A DNA stretch of 38,756 bases from a candidate division KSB1 bacterium. Its GTDB lineage: Bacteria; Zhuqueibacterota; Zhuqueibacteria; Residuimicrobiales; Krinioviventaceae. A program made the translations under genes and the position numbers. The stretch covers positions 1 through 38,756 of the forward strand of contig JAPDQV010000034.1 of NCBI GenBank assembly GCA_034505495.1. The letters are read 5' to 3'. Shown here piece after piece: positions 23,057-31,524 of this stretch. The notes beneath the pieces are model-generated. The model had not been told where the DNA came from and searched no databases. It saw nothing but the letters and a program-made list of their open reading frames with translations. Each line of letters begins with the position of its first letter. Within the stretch, counting starts at the first letter, position 1.

Positions 23057-24277
23057 CTATTGATTTTTGATGTGCTCGATGATGCCTTCGCAGAGCCAGT
23101 TTGCCAAGGCTTGCCGATTGTTGACAATAATCAGCCGATCCTGATCGCGCCGATTGCGAATATTTGCCGCTTCGATATAAATCGTCGGCGGGAGCATGTG
23201 CTTGAGGACGTATAGATTGCGCGTCGACACAGTGCCGCGATATCCTCGGCCCGGCTGATGGGTATCGTACTTTTTGCGAAAAACCCGTTGCAGTGTCAAC
23301 GCCAGCTTCCTTCCCGCCTCGCTTGTCCGTTGATAGTAAAAAAACAGGTCGATGCGCTTTGAATCCGAGCGCGAATCCACGTGAATGTGGATAGCCCATT
23401 GCGATTTGGCAGTCGTGCGATGACGGCGGTAAAGCTCGTTGACCAAAGAGACCTGTTTTTGCAGCCGCAGCATCGTCTTGTTCGATATTTTGCTGCCGTC
23501 GATAAAGCGTTCATCGCGATCGCCGCGCAGAATGCCTTCTTCGCGAATGCCGTCGTCAGGGTCTCGGATGATCATGAAAACGGTCGCGCCGTGAGCCTCG
23601 AGTGCGCGCGCCAGCCGGAGGGTTATGTCGTAAGCGTACTCGTCTTCATAAAGCTTAACGCCTTCACGCAACCCCACGGCGCCCGGGTCCGGCCCGCCGT
23701 GTCCGCTGATCAGGTAGAAATAATGTCCCGCCAGACTGTTGCCAAGTGGCTGCGCCTCATTCTTGCCGCCGTAAAGCGATCGAGCATCGGTCCGCACTTT
23801 GCCCGTAAGTTTTTGCGGCGCAGACAAAACAGGAGGAGCGAATACGGGGGGTGAATTGCCCTGGTAGGAGAGGACTTCGAAAAAAGGAACCCAAAGACGC
23901 TCGTCCTGCTGGTATGGTGCGGAGCGCAGCCCGGCTTCCAAGGCGAAGCGATTATATTTGTCGATGCGTGCCGCCAACTCTCGGTCGTCGATGCCGAGGC
24001 TGGTACGAATACCGACGCGATCATATTCGAAAACGATAATCGGCAAACGATACGCTTTTCCGGCCAGAAGAGAAGCGTTGGGACCAAGGCGATCGGCGTT
24101 CAACTCATAAAACTTTTGTACATATGCCGAATCGGTCGGCAGCAGGAAACGCCGCAACATGGCAAGAGCCCCCTCGCCCTTAATGGGAGTCGCCTCAACA
24201 AAGACCTGAGCCTGCAGCAACTCTATCGCCGCTAAAAGCATCAGAGGCCACACAGCAAGGCAAGAGTTCCTTAGCAA
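23057..24277 (-). CDS. N-acetylmuramoyl-L-alanine amidase (Amidase_3) with N-terminal LysM-like region
   Basis: Cleaves the amide bond between N-acetylmuramic acid and the stem peptide in the periplasm. A 406-residue protein with a signal peptide (about 1-24), a LysM-like segment (about 30-80, GEGALAMLRRFLL to AYRLPI), a linker, and a C-terminal Amidase_3 domain (185-400). Zinc ligands are H193 (in SGHGGPDPGA), a glutamate of EDE (211-213) and H299 (in HIHVDS). The catalytic glutamate is E369 (in IYIEAANIRN). The start is TTG, supported by AAAGGA 10 nt upstream. No terminator is obvious between it and yhbY. Confidence 0.87.
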   Translation of the reverse strand: MLRNSCLAVWPLMLLAAIELLQAQVFVEATPIKGEGALAMLRRFLLPTDSAYVQKFYELNADRLGPNASLLAGKAYRLPIIVFEYDRVGIRTSLGIDDRELAARIDKYNRFALEAGLRSAPYQQDERLWVPFFEVLSYQGNSPPVFAPPVLSAPQKLTGKVRTDARSLYGGKNEAQPLGNSLAGHYFYLISGHGGPDPGAVGLREGVKLYEDEYAYDITLRLARALEAHGATVFMIIRDPDDGIREEGILRGDRDERFIDGSKISNKTMLRLQKQVSLVNELYRRHRTTAKSQWAIHIHVDSRSDSKRIDLFFYYQRTSEAGRKLALTLQRVFRKKYDTHQPGRGYRGTVSTRNLYVLKHMLPPTIYIEAANIRNRRDQDRLIIVNNRQALANWLCEGIIEHIKNQ

Positions 24278-24346
24278 GCTTTATGCGTCCTTTGTTTTGT
24301 TCTGCCGATTCGCTCGGATTTGAGTTTTATCAAATTACCGCAAATT

Positions 24347-24967
24347 TTACTTGAAAAAGTAATGCAGACCGCCTTGCGGGATATACATCACCCAATCGCC
24401 TTTGCTGGTGTAGCTCAACGGCCATTCCACAGCAATTCTTATGTTGTCGGTGAGCTTGTACTCCATCCCGATACCAAGGCCGAAATATCGCGTTGATTCT
24501 TTTTTAGTACGTTTGTTCGGTTTCCCTACCGGACCGTATTCAAAAGTGGAGGCGTCTATAATCGTGTAGCCGTAATACTGCTCTTTGTAATTTGATTCGT
24601 TGTACATAATACTGCCGCCGGTAAACAGATAAAAACGCGACCGTTTGGCGCTGTGCAGCACTTTAAAAAGAAGCACACCTATATTGGCATGGGTATCCCT
24701 CGTGTTATAGGACATAGGGTACGGTTCGATCGGCGGCAGCCATTTGTCGGGGTCATAGCTTCCACGATAGCTGGTGGGCTGGTAATCATTGTTCTGTTTT
24801 AAAGACAGAACACCGAAGGATACTTGAAAGCCATAGTTGTCCGGCAAATAACGATAAGAAAATCCGATGCCTGCCAACTGACCGGCTGCAAAGCCGAGGC
24901 CGTTTGCGGTTTCTTCAGCTAAAAGGGGAACCGCAAGAACTGCCGAAAAGAGAATGATCCGCTTCAT
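24347..24967 (-). CDS. Small outer-membrane beta-barrel-like protein, unknown function
   Basis: A 206-residue exported protein. The signal peptide (MKRIILFSAVLAVPLLA) is followed by alternating aromatic/hydrophobic strands such as GIGFSYRYL, YGFQVSFGVL, SRFYLFTGGSIMYN, YFGLGIGMEYKL and IRIAVEWPLSYT. It ends in phenylalanine (HYFFK, near the C-terminal signature of barrel proteins). Ribosome-binding site GGAGG precedes ATG 24967; the frame extends to 25138 without support. Start and strand pattern are clear, but no specific family is recognised. Confidence 0.75.
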   Translation of the reverse strand: MKRIILFSAVLAVPLLAEETANGLGFAAGQLAGIGFSYRYLPDNYGFQVSFGVLSLKQNNDYQPTSYRGSYDPDKWLPPIEPYPMSYNTRDTHANIGVLLFKVLHSAKRSRFYLFTGGSIMYNESNYKEQYYGYTIIDASTFEYGPVGKPNKRTKKESTRYFGLGIGMEYKLTDNIRIAVEWPLSYTSKGDWVMYIPQGGLHYFFK

Positions 24968-24985
24968 TTTTTCCTCCATTATGCT

Positions 24986-25026
24986 TAAAGAAAAACGCCG
25001 GCGAACTCGTATTGAAGGCGTCGGCA
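24986..25026 (-). terminator. Possible terminator after the beta-propeller lipoprotein gene
   Basis: On the minus strand GCCGACG and CGCCGGC pair with one mismatch around a 15-nt loop, followed by GTTTTTCTTT. It lies 22 bp after the stop at 25048. Confidence 0.4.
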
Positions 25027-25047
25027 AGGATGAGCGGTCTATGGTTG

Positions 25048-25977
25048 TCACGATTTGTCTTTTAAAACTACTTTCAAAAGAGGCGCCGGCAGCTTTTCCG
25101 TGGTCATGATGAGCGAGGCGCCGTCGCCGGAAAAGCAAACTGCCTCGGCCTGCTGCAACGCGGGGAACTCGATGATTTTGGGTTCACGCGCCGGCGCGGC
25201 ATACCACGGTTCGCCGGCCGGAATGTCATAAATGTACAATCGGCGGTAGGTCAGCAGCGCCAGGCGTGATCGGTCGGGAGCAAGGTCCATAGCGGTAATC
25301 TGCGCATGGTGACGATCGAGGGGTCGTTCGATTTCCTCAGGCGTCGGTTGTCGTACAGTCGTAGCTTCGGCAACGCGCTCGGCCGTCAAAATGCCGGCAG
25401 AGGCCGGATGCAGCGGCAGCTCGGCGCAAACCGGCGGCACGGTTCGCTTGTCGATCAGCAGAATTTTTCTCGCCTCAACATCGACGGCCGCCGCTTCGCA
25501 GTCCAGCACGCCGTCGGGAAACACAAAATCGATGCCCTGATCGACCGACACCGAGTCTGCCGATTCATCGGGTTCGTCCAGTAAATAAAGGCTCAAATAG
25601 GAGCGCTCTACGGCATTGGCGCCGGTATCGGCAATCAGCAGCCGCGGGCGACCGTTCTCTTGAAAAGCGGCGAGGTCTTCCCAATCAATGTTGACGGCTC
25701 CCTGAACGACAACGGAATGAAAGAGATTTCCGTGCAGATCGATCAGATGGAGCTTTGCCTCATTGCCGCTGTCGTTGATCACCCAATAGCGGCCCGGCGA
25801 CCGCAATGACGCTGCAATGCCGCTGATCTCTTCGATGCGGCGGTCGACGATCTCGCCGGACTGGACAATCTGAAAGCCGTCGCCTGCAAGGGTCAAATTC
25901 GCTGATCGAGGGACTGAACAACCCAAGATCAGTGCCGCCGAGATCAGCGTCCAAGCGGAAGCGCTATTCCATTGCAC
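25048..25977 (-). CDS. Beta-propeller lipoprotein, phytase-esterase-like/SdiA-regulated type
   Basis: A 309-residue predicted lipoprotein. The N-terminal hydrophobic segment ends in a lipobox (LILGCS). The body has the pattern of a widespread secreted family: EISGIAASLRSPGRYWVINDSG, then VNIDWEDLAAF, LLIADTGANAVER and LYLLDEPDE, later ending in a repeat with ITAMDLAPDRSRLALLTYRR. GTG 25977 is chosen because GAGGT lies 8 nt before it and the signal peptide begins there. It overlaps the upstream hydrolase by 14 bp. The longer frame to 26199 is antisense-like and rejected. No enzymatic residues can be named. Confidence 0.78.
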   Translation of the reverse strand: MQWNSASAWTLISAALILGCSVPRSANLTLAGDGFQIVQSGEIVDRRIEEISGIAASLRSPGRYWVINDSGNEAKLHLIDLHGNLFHSVVVQGAVNIDWEDLAAFQENGRPRLLIADTGANAVERSYLSLYLLDEPDESADSVSVDQGIDFVFPDGVLDCEAAAVDVEARKILLIDKRTVPPVCAELPLHPASAGILTAERVAEATTVRQPTPEEIERPLDRHHAQITAMDLAPDRSRLALLTYRRLYIYDIPAGEPWYAAPAREPKIIEFPALQQAEAVCFSGDGASLIMTTEKLPAPLLKVVLKDKS

Positions 25978-26665
25978 GGACGCGGACCTCAATCGGTTCG
26001 CCGGCAAGGAGCTGCTGCAGTTTGGCGACCTGCTCCGGATTGTAGTGATAGGGATAGAGAATTTTGGGCGTGATCGCCCGTGCCGCCGCGGCAGCCATCT
26101 CTGCGTCCATAGTGTATGGGAGATTGACCGGCAGAAAAGCAATGTCCACACGACCGTGCAGCGCCGCCATCTCGGGAATGTTTTCCGTATCTCCGGCAAT
26201 ATACACCGTCAGCTTTCCAAAAGTGATCAGGTAGCCGTTGCCTTCGCCCTTGACATGAAACGGTTCGCCGGTATCGCGTTTGTGCACCAAATTGTAGGCC
26301 GGAACCGCCCGCACGGTGAGTCCGGCAACGGTAAGCGAGTCGCCGTTTTTCATCACCGTCCCTTGTACCTCGGCGGCGCACTTTTCCGTCAAAATCACCG
26401 TTGTTTCCGGTTTGCGGATCTGGGCCACGGCCGCCGGATCGAGATGATCGCGGTGATGGTGCGTAATCAGCACAACGTCTGCCTTGGGCAGGGCGGTGTA
26501 ATCGGTCAACCGCGACCAGGGATCGATATGAACCACTTTGTTTTGCCAGGTAAAATAGAGCGTACCGTGACCGATAAAGGTAATCTGCAGATCGCCGCTT
26601 GTCGAAGGCACAACATCGCAGGGCAATTCACCAAGAGCAAAAGCTGCAAGCAATATCATCATCAT
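25964..26665 (-). CDS. Secreted metallo-beta-lactamase-fold hydrolase
   Basis: A 233-residue MBL-fold protein of the UPF0173/UlaG-like type. A short signal peptide (about 1-12) precedes the fold. The metal motif reads H69-H-H71-R-D73-H74. D of AGDTE and a histidine in LYPYHYNPEQ complete the usual binuclear site. The protein starts with three consecutive ATG codons preceded by GGAGG. A substrate cannot be named; relatives include lactonases and N-acyl hydrolases. It overlaps the beta-propeller gene by 14 bp. Confidence 0.85.
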   Translation of the reverse strand: MMMILLAAFALGELPCDVVPSTSGDLQITFIGHGTLYFTWQNKVVHIDPWSRLTDYTALPKADVVLITHHHRDHLDPAAVAQIRKPETTVILTEKCAAEVQGTVMKNGDSLTVAGLTVRAVPAYNLVHKRDTGEPFHVKGEGNGYLITFGKLTVYIAGDTENIPEMAALHGRVDIAFLPVNLPYTMDAEMAAAAARAITPKILYPYHYNPEQVAKLQQLLAGEPIEVRVRAME

Positions 26666-26677
26666 AAATCCTCCGCA

Positions 26678-27106
26678 TTATTGCTTTTCGCTTGTCGAAT
26701 CGGTAATGTTCCGTCTCTTACGCTGTACCAAAAAATAACTAACGGCCAAAGCCAAAATGAGCGCCGCCATTCCCAACAGAAAATCAGCGGAAAAGGTCTT
26801 GCTGTCGACCAAAATCACCTTGCGGGCGACGGCAATGATCGAAACGATCAGCACCTCTTCTAAATGGAATTTGTTCTGCTGCCAATAAACCTTTATGGTC
26901 TCCAGCAGCTCCAGGCCGATGAGAACCATGAGGAATGTGCCGAAAATTTCCAAAAGATTGGTCAGATCGAAAAGCAGAAACGGCGGGCGAATAAGGCTTT
27001 GATACAACATGACTGCCAGCTCGACGGTGCCGATCACCAGAACGACGACCATTAAGAGCAGGAGAACAAAAACCACGCCTCTTTCGAAAGCGGCAATTAT
27101 TTTCAT
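26678..27106 (-). CDS. PsiE-family inner membrane protein
   Basis: A 142-residue membrane protein with four predicted helices (about 10-32, 45-67, 83-98 and 108-126). It follows the family pattern RGVVFVLLLLMVVVLVIGTVEL, LLEIFGTFLMVLIGLELLETIKVY and EEVLIVSIIAVARKVIL. The E. coli PsiE protein is phosphate-starvation inducible, but its activity is unknown. Ribosome-binding site AAGGA precedes ATG 27106. It ends 13 bp before the MBL-hydrolase start, so the three genes probably form an operon. Confidence 0.85.
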   Translation of the reverse strand: MKIIAAFERGVVFVLLLLMVVVLVIGTVELAVMLYQSLIRPPFLLFDLTNLLEIFGTFLMVLIGLELLETIKVYWQQNKFHLEEVLIVSIIAVARKVILVDSKTFSADFLLGMAALILALAVSYFLVQRKRRNITDSTSEKQ

Positions 27107-27197
27107 GGCGAATCCTTGCTGCTTCTTTTATCTGCAGACCGAATCGTCTATCAAAGGCAATTTAACCAACGAGGAGGGAAAAGTAAAGCGGAATAAA

Positions 27198-27235
27198 CAG
27201 AAGAAAAGGAAAAGGGGATGCCTCTGCATCCCCTT
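27198..27235 (-). terminator. Terminator of the DEAD-box helicase gene
   Basis: AAGGGGATGC and GCATCCCCTT form a perfect 10-bp stem with a 4-nt loop (27212-27235). On the minus strand it is followed by TTTTCCTTTTC and lies 9 bp after the helicase stop codon. Confidence 0.85.
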
Positions 27236-27243
27236 GAGATCGG

Positions 27244-28479
27244 TCAGCGGATGCGCAGCGGCCTGCGTCTTTCAACGCCGCGACGGCGCGATTGGAACTC
27301 ACGACTGCGCGGCAAGTCGGGCAGTACGGTGCGGCGCTCTTCGACGGCAGGATCTTTCCGCGAATAGTCGAAATGCTCCAACTTTCGATGCTCTAACGGT
27401 TTGCCGATGATCTTTTCTAAAGTCCTGACCATCGAACGGTCTTCCGGAGTGGTAAGAGTATAAGCTTGTCCGGTGCGCTCCGCTCTGCCGGTGCGGCCGA
27501 TGCGGTGAATATAATCGTCCGGATTGAGCGGCATGTCATAGTTAATGACGTGCGAAATGCGGGCGATGTCAAGCCCCCGCGCCGCCAAATCCGTAGCGAC
27601 CATGATTTGATAAGCGCCGCTGCGGAAGCCCTTGAGCGCCGCCTGCCGCTTCGCCTGGCTGAGATCGCCGTGCAGGCTGGTCGCCCGCCTGCCGCTGCGG
27701 CTGAGCTTTTCCGCCAGCTTTTGTGCGCGATGCTTGGTGCGCGTGAAAATGAGGATCGATCGGGCTTCAGTCTGCTGCAGCAGCTCCAGCAGAAGCGGCG
27801 TTTTGAGATGCGGCGCCACGGGGTAGAGCGCGTGGCTGACCGTGTGCACCGGTTTGGCCAAGGCAAGAGTCACCCGCTGCGGTTGATGCAGCGCCTCGGC
27901 CGCCAACTGCTCGACTTCTCTTGGAAAAGTGGCGGAAAACATCAACGTCTGACGCTTTTTCGGCATTTGACTCAGGATGCGGCGCACGTCGGGAAAGAAC
28001 CCCATATCGAGCATGCGGTCGGCTTCATCCAACACTACGGTTTTGACTGCAGAAAAAGAGCCGAATCCCTGCCCGCTCAGGTCGAGAAATCGCCCCGGAC
28101 AGACGACGAGGATTTCGACGCCCGACTTGAGGGCGCGAATTTGATTTTTCGGCGAAACGCCGCCGTAGACGGCAGCGCTGCGGATGTTGGTAAACTCGGC
28201 CAATTGACCGATCGCTTCGTGGATTTGCTCCGCCAACTCGCGCGTCGGCGTGATGATGACGGCCTGGGTTTTATGACGCGGCGCATCGATCAAATGCTGC
28301 AGAATCGGCAGCATAAACGCCGCCGTTTTGCCTGTACCGGTCTGCGCCGTGCCGATCAAGTCTTGTCCCGCAAGAATAAGCGGAATCGCCTTTTCCTGTA
28401 TCGGCGTCGGCTCCTCATAGCCGGCTTTTTGAACGGCGCGCAGAAGACGCGGGTGAAGCGAAAATTCTTCAAAAGTCAT
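27244..28479 (-). CDS. DEAD-box ATP-dependent RNA helicase (RhlE-like)
   Basis: Unwinds structured RNA in ribosome assembly or mRNA decay. The 411-residue protein from ATG 28479 has all core motifs in order: an F-x8-Q-like upstream motif (PTPIQEKAIP), AQTGTGKT, PTRELAEQ, DEADRMLD, SATF, DLAARGLD and HRIGRTGR. A short arginine-rich tail (EFQSRRRGVERRRPLRIR) may bind RNA. AAGGA precedes the chosen start; the frame extends 27 codons further without similarity. RhlE-like is chosen by domain size and tail, but DEAD subfamilies overlap, so no symbol is given. Confidence 0.9.
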   Translation of the reverse strand: MTFEEFSLHPRLLRAVQKAGYEEPTPIQEKAIPLILAGQDLIGTAQTGTGKTAAFMLPILQHLIDAPRHKTQAVIITPTRELAEQIHEAIGQLAEFTNIRSAAVYGGVSPKNQIRALKSGVEILVVCPGRFLDLSGQGFGSFSAVKTVVLDEADRMLDMGFFPDVRRILSQMPKKRQTLMFSATFPREVEQLAAEALHQPQRVTLALAKPVHTVSHALYPVAPHLKTPLLLELLQQTEARSILIFTRTKHRAQKLAEKLSRSGRRATSLHGDLSQAKRQAALKGFRSGAYQIMVATDLAARGLDIARISHVINYDMPLNPDDYIHRIGRTGRAERTGQAYTLTTPEDRSMVRTLEKIIGKPLEHRKLEHFDYSRKDPAVEERRTVLPDLPRSREFQSRRRGVERRRPLRIR

Positions 28480-29180
28480 ACGGTTTCCTTCATGATATGA
28501 AATAGATTTCGGCAACGGTCTTTCCGTCACACAGAACGGCAGGGACGGAAAAACGCCCAATAGGCGGTGAGTGATTAGGCTTGTTTCGCAGGGGAAAATT
28601 CAAAAGGAGGCTGAAGAGCCGGCGGGCGGTCATGTCAGCGATGTCGAACCGCGGTCACACAAGGCTGCGGTCGCTTGAATTTTCCATCGGCAACACGACG
28701 CGTGCGGCGTTTCCGGCGGACGATTCCCAAAGGAATCACAAGCTGATTTCGTTCCATCCATGCTCGAATGAACAAACCAATATCGGCAATTTTGCAGAAA
28801 AAACCAAGGATTATTCTTAAAATCAGGCAGCTATTGAAATTTTTATTAATTCGGGCGAATAAGCAGCTGCAAAAGTGAGAGGGGGACGCCAGGCGCCTGC
28901 GCAAGTAACCGACGAAGCAAGCCTAATGATCGGCATTCCCGGCATTTGAAATGATGCAGCCGGCCTACTCAATCAAGAGTGAATTCACCATCAAGGCAAA
29001 GCCGTATTGAGCCCCCTCTTGGCAAGCGTAAGCCGAGCTTTTCGACGCCGGCCCATCGCCCTCTTATCGGAAGGCAGGACCGTCCGCCTTATCCCGCTCA
29101 ATCTGTAGGGGATTTGCCGTACCTGGGGTTTGTTATCTCGGGCTCGGGCAAAAGGCGCAAGGGCCGTTACGCCTCGAATC
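28480..29180. other. 700-bp spacer with no convincing gene
   Basis: The spacer lies between the DUF1080 gene and the helicase gene. Short frames on both strands (28581-28820 plus; 28635-28904 minus) lack a ribosome-binding site and any family pattern. A small CGCC/GGCG hairpin followed by TTTTT lies at about 28550-28566 on the minus strand. I recognise no riboswitch or stable RNA. Confidence 0.45.
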
Positions 29181-30515
29181 TTATCTCGGCAGCTCCTTGA
29201 TGAAAATATTCGTAAACTGAATCGGATCGCCGTGATGCTGCAGTGCGATCGGCCCTTGTTCCGGGATGCCCGGCAGCTCGGCGTCGCGCAGAACTGTTTT
29301 GCCGTTCAAAACGACGCCGACGCGATTCCCCCTTAAAGTGATCTCGAATCGATTCCATTCCCCGAGCGGCCGATCCGCAGGCAGCAGCGGTGTGACGCTG
29401 CGCCGTACCGCCGCGGGCATCGAGGAATCCGTGCGGTAGCCGTAGATCTCGCCGGAACCCACCGGCCAACACCAGATGTTGATTTGGCTTTTGGAGGAGC
29501 CGCGCAAATAAACGCCGCTGTCGCCGGCGTTCAGAACCGGAACGGTCACCTCCTTACCGTTCTGATCGCACAGTGTCGATCCGTCGGGCATCACGATCGG
29601 CAGCTCGGCCGGCTTCGGCTTGCCTGAAAACCGCCAATCGACGATCAGCACAAAATCTTTAAAGGACTCCAGGGTCCACAAGTGTTTCTCTTCGCCTTCA
29701 GCCTCGCTTTTGCCGTCGTAGTCCAGAATGCCGTCCGCGGGGCGCCAGTGGTTCAAATTACCCGGCACCTCCTTCCAGCCTCGCAGATCGACGCCGTTGA
29801 ACAATGAACGAAATCCTTCATCCGCTTGGGCAACGACTTCAGGCGGAGGATTGGAACCGGGCAGCTCTTTGATGCGGATGTTGCGGAACTCGATCGGCGA
29901 ACCTTCCGATTCGAGGCAGATGTAACCTTTTCGAGGGACGCAATGATAAGCTCGGGTAACCACCCTGCCGTTAACGGCAAGAGTCAGAGTACCGTCGCGA
30001 CTTTCCAAGCGGTAATGGTTCCATTGGCCGGTCGGTTTGGCGCGACGCTCCTGCGGTAACGAACGCATCCAGCCGTCCGGGTGCAGCGGAAAAGGCGCCA
30101 AAGTCGCGCCGTTTATGGCAAAGACATCCCCATGGCTGGTGTATTGTTCCGTGTTGCGGTCCGTAAGGATCTGCACCTCGATGGCGCGGGGAAACGGCTT
30201 GCCGACCGCCGGCAACGCATCGGCATGCACGAACAACCCCGAATTCCCCTCTTTTTGCAGGTGTCGGTACTCCAGCTCGAGAATATAATTTTCATACATT
30301 TTTTCCGAGCGCAGAAAGCCGTTCGGCCTGCCGGTGCAATAGAGAACGCCGTCGCGCACGCTATACGTTTCCGGTGCACAGTTTACGTTAACCCAGCCGC
30401 TCAGATCGATGCCGTTGAAGAGGGGATTAAAGTCATTTTGCGCACAGCCGATTGCTGCTGGAAAAAGGCAAAGGCAAATCGTAAAAATTCCTTTCTGCGG
30501 ATGCAGAGAATTCAT
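29181..30515 (-). CDS. Tandem DUF1080 (3-keto-disaccharide hydrolase family) secreted protein
   Basis: A 444-residue exported protein with two DUF1080/PF06439 domains. The first (about 30-220) begins FNPLFNGIDLSGWV and ends FRNIRIKELP. The second (about 240-444) begins FRSLFNGVDLRGWK and ends FTNIFIKELP, so the two halves are clear internal duplicates with concanavalin-like folds. Recent work links the family to 3-keto-glycoside cleavage. The signal segment ends AIGC, a weak lipobox. ATG 30515 is chosen because GAGGAG lies 7 nt upstream. It sits next to a nitroreductase and near a GH78 rhamnosidase. Confidence 0.88.
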   Translation of the reverse strand: MNSLHPQKGIFTICLCLFPAAIGCAQNDFNPLFNGIDLSGWVNVNCAPETYSVRDGVLYCTGRPNGFLRSEKMYENYILELEYRHLQKEGNSGLFVHADALPAVGKPFPRAIEVQILTDRNTEQYTSHGDVFAINGATLAPFPLHPDGWMRSLPQERRAKPTGQWNHYRLESRDGTLTLAVNGRVVTRAYHCVPRKGYICLESEGSPIEFRNIRIKELPGSNPPPEVVAQADEGFRSLFNGVDLRGWKEVPGNLNHWRPADGILDYDGKSEAEGEEKHLWTLESFKDFVLIVDWRFSGKPKPAELPIVMPDGSTLCDQNGKEVTVPVLNAGDSGVYLRGSSKSQINIWCWPVGSGEIYGYRTDSSMPAAVRRSVTPLLPADRPLGEWNRFEITLRGNRVGVVLNGKTVLRDAELPGIPEQGPIALQHHGDPIQFTNIFIKELPR

Positions 30516-30584
30516 GGCTTGCTCCTCGGCAATAAAGATCCATTGCAACAGATGCTGCCGGCTGCGGAAAACACGGGCTTTAAC

Positions 30585-31172
30585 TCAGCGTTGGCCGAAA
30601 CGATTGTGACTGAGCACGCTGTCCAGCCTGCGTTTCGGCACGTGCAGCCTGCCCTGTTCATCGCGATAATATTTTACCGACTCGTCCAAATCAAAGGCAA
30701 TCGGCTCTTCTGCCGGATATCCCAGCGCCAGGACCGAATCGATTTCGTATTCCTCAGGGATTTCGAGGAGCTCCATGACTTTCGGACGGTTGACCGAGCC
30801 GATCCAACAGGAACCGATGCCTTCTTCGAGCGCAACCAGGATCATGTTCTCGACCGCCGCCCCGATGTCGTGGTGCGTCCAGCGGGAAGAGAAGCGCTTG
30901 TTAAAGAGCACCACAATAAAGGCGGTCGGCTCCTGCCCTTTCGGCGGCCTTCCCTGCTCGCGCGGCAGGTATCCCGCCCATTGCGTCTGCTCGAATACGG
31001 CGCTGACCAGCTGCGGACTGTCGACAATGATAAACTCCCACGGCTGCAGGTTCATGGCCGACGGTCCCATGCGTCCCGAATCGACGATTTTACGCAGCGT
31101 AATCAACGGAATACGGCGCGGCTGAAATCTGCGGATGGTGCGTCGCTTTTGAATGATCTCGTAAACCGACAT
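30585..31172 (-). CDS. Nitroreductase-family flavoprotein
   Basis: A 195-residue NAD(P)H:FMN oxidoreductase-like protein. The N-terminus has the FMN-phosphate motif RRTIRRF, then GPSAMNLQPWEFIIV (flavin ring contact), an HHDIGAAVENMILVALEEGIGSCWIG block typical of the family, and ALGYPAEEP near the end. AAGGAAG precedes ATG 31172; a longer frame to 31220 has no support. Its substrate is unknown. Confidence 0.88.
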   Translation of the reverse strand: MSVYEIIQKRRTIRRFQPRRIPLITLRKIVDSGRMGPSAMNLQPWEFIIVDSPQLVSAVFEQTQWAGYLPREQGRPPKGQEPTAFIVVLFNKRFSSRWTHHDIGAAVENMILVALEEGIGSCWIGSVNRPKVMELLEIPEEYEIDSVLALGYPAEEPIAFDLDESVKYYRDEQGRLHVPKRRLDSVLSHNRFGQR

Positions 31173-31524
31173 GGCTATGATCTTCCTTTCAAATAGCGAA
31201 AAGAAAATAGCCATCGCCAAGAGAAAATGTCAACAAGTTTCTCAGACCGGTCCTCTCGTTTCGACCCGAGCCGACGGCGTTGCAGGTAGTAAACGTGCCG
31301 AGAATTCCGAAGTCGATTTTTGAAGCGCTGCAGCAACCGGTAAAATGAGCTCTCGGCCTTGCAGCCGCCCTCTCGATGGATCATCCTGTCGAAACACGGC
31401 CGGCGAAGGCATGCAATACGGTCGGTCTTGAGAGGCTTCGACTTTTGTTTTGCATTAGCGGAAAAATCGTTTAATTTACCGCATCATTTCCGATTCATTA
31501 AAACCCTAACTGAAACGGTGACGC
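31173..31524. other. Divergent intergenic region, nitroreductase/rhamnosidase
   Basis: The 352-bp space between two divergent genes should hold both promoters. I see no close -35/-10 pair, operator or RNA element that can be defended. The ribosome-binding site of the rhamnosidase gene is weak. Confidence 0.4.

Noticed and set aside
28581..28904. Short frames on both strands in the helicase/DUF1080 spacer
   Set aside because: They overlap each other, lack ribosome-binding sites and show no domain.
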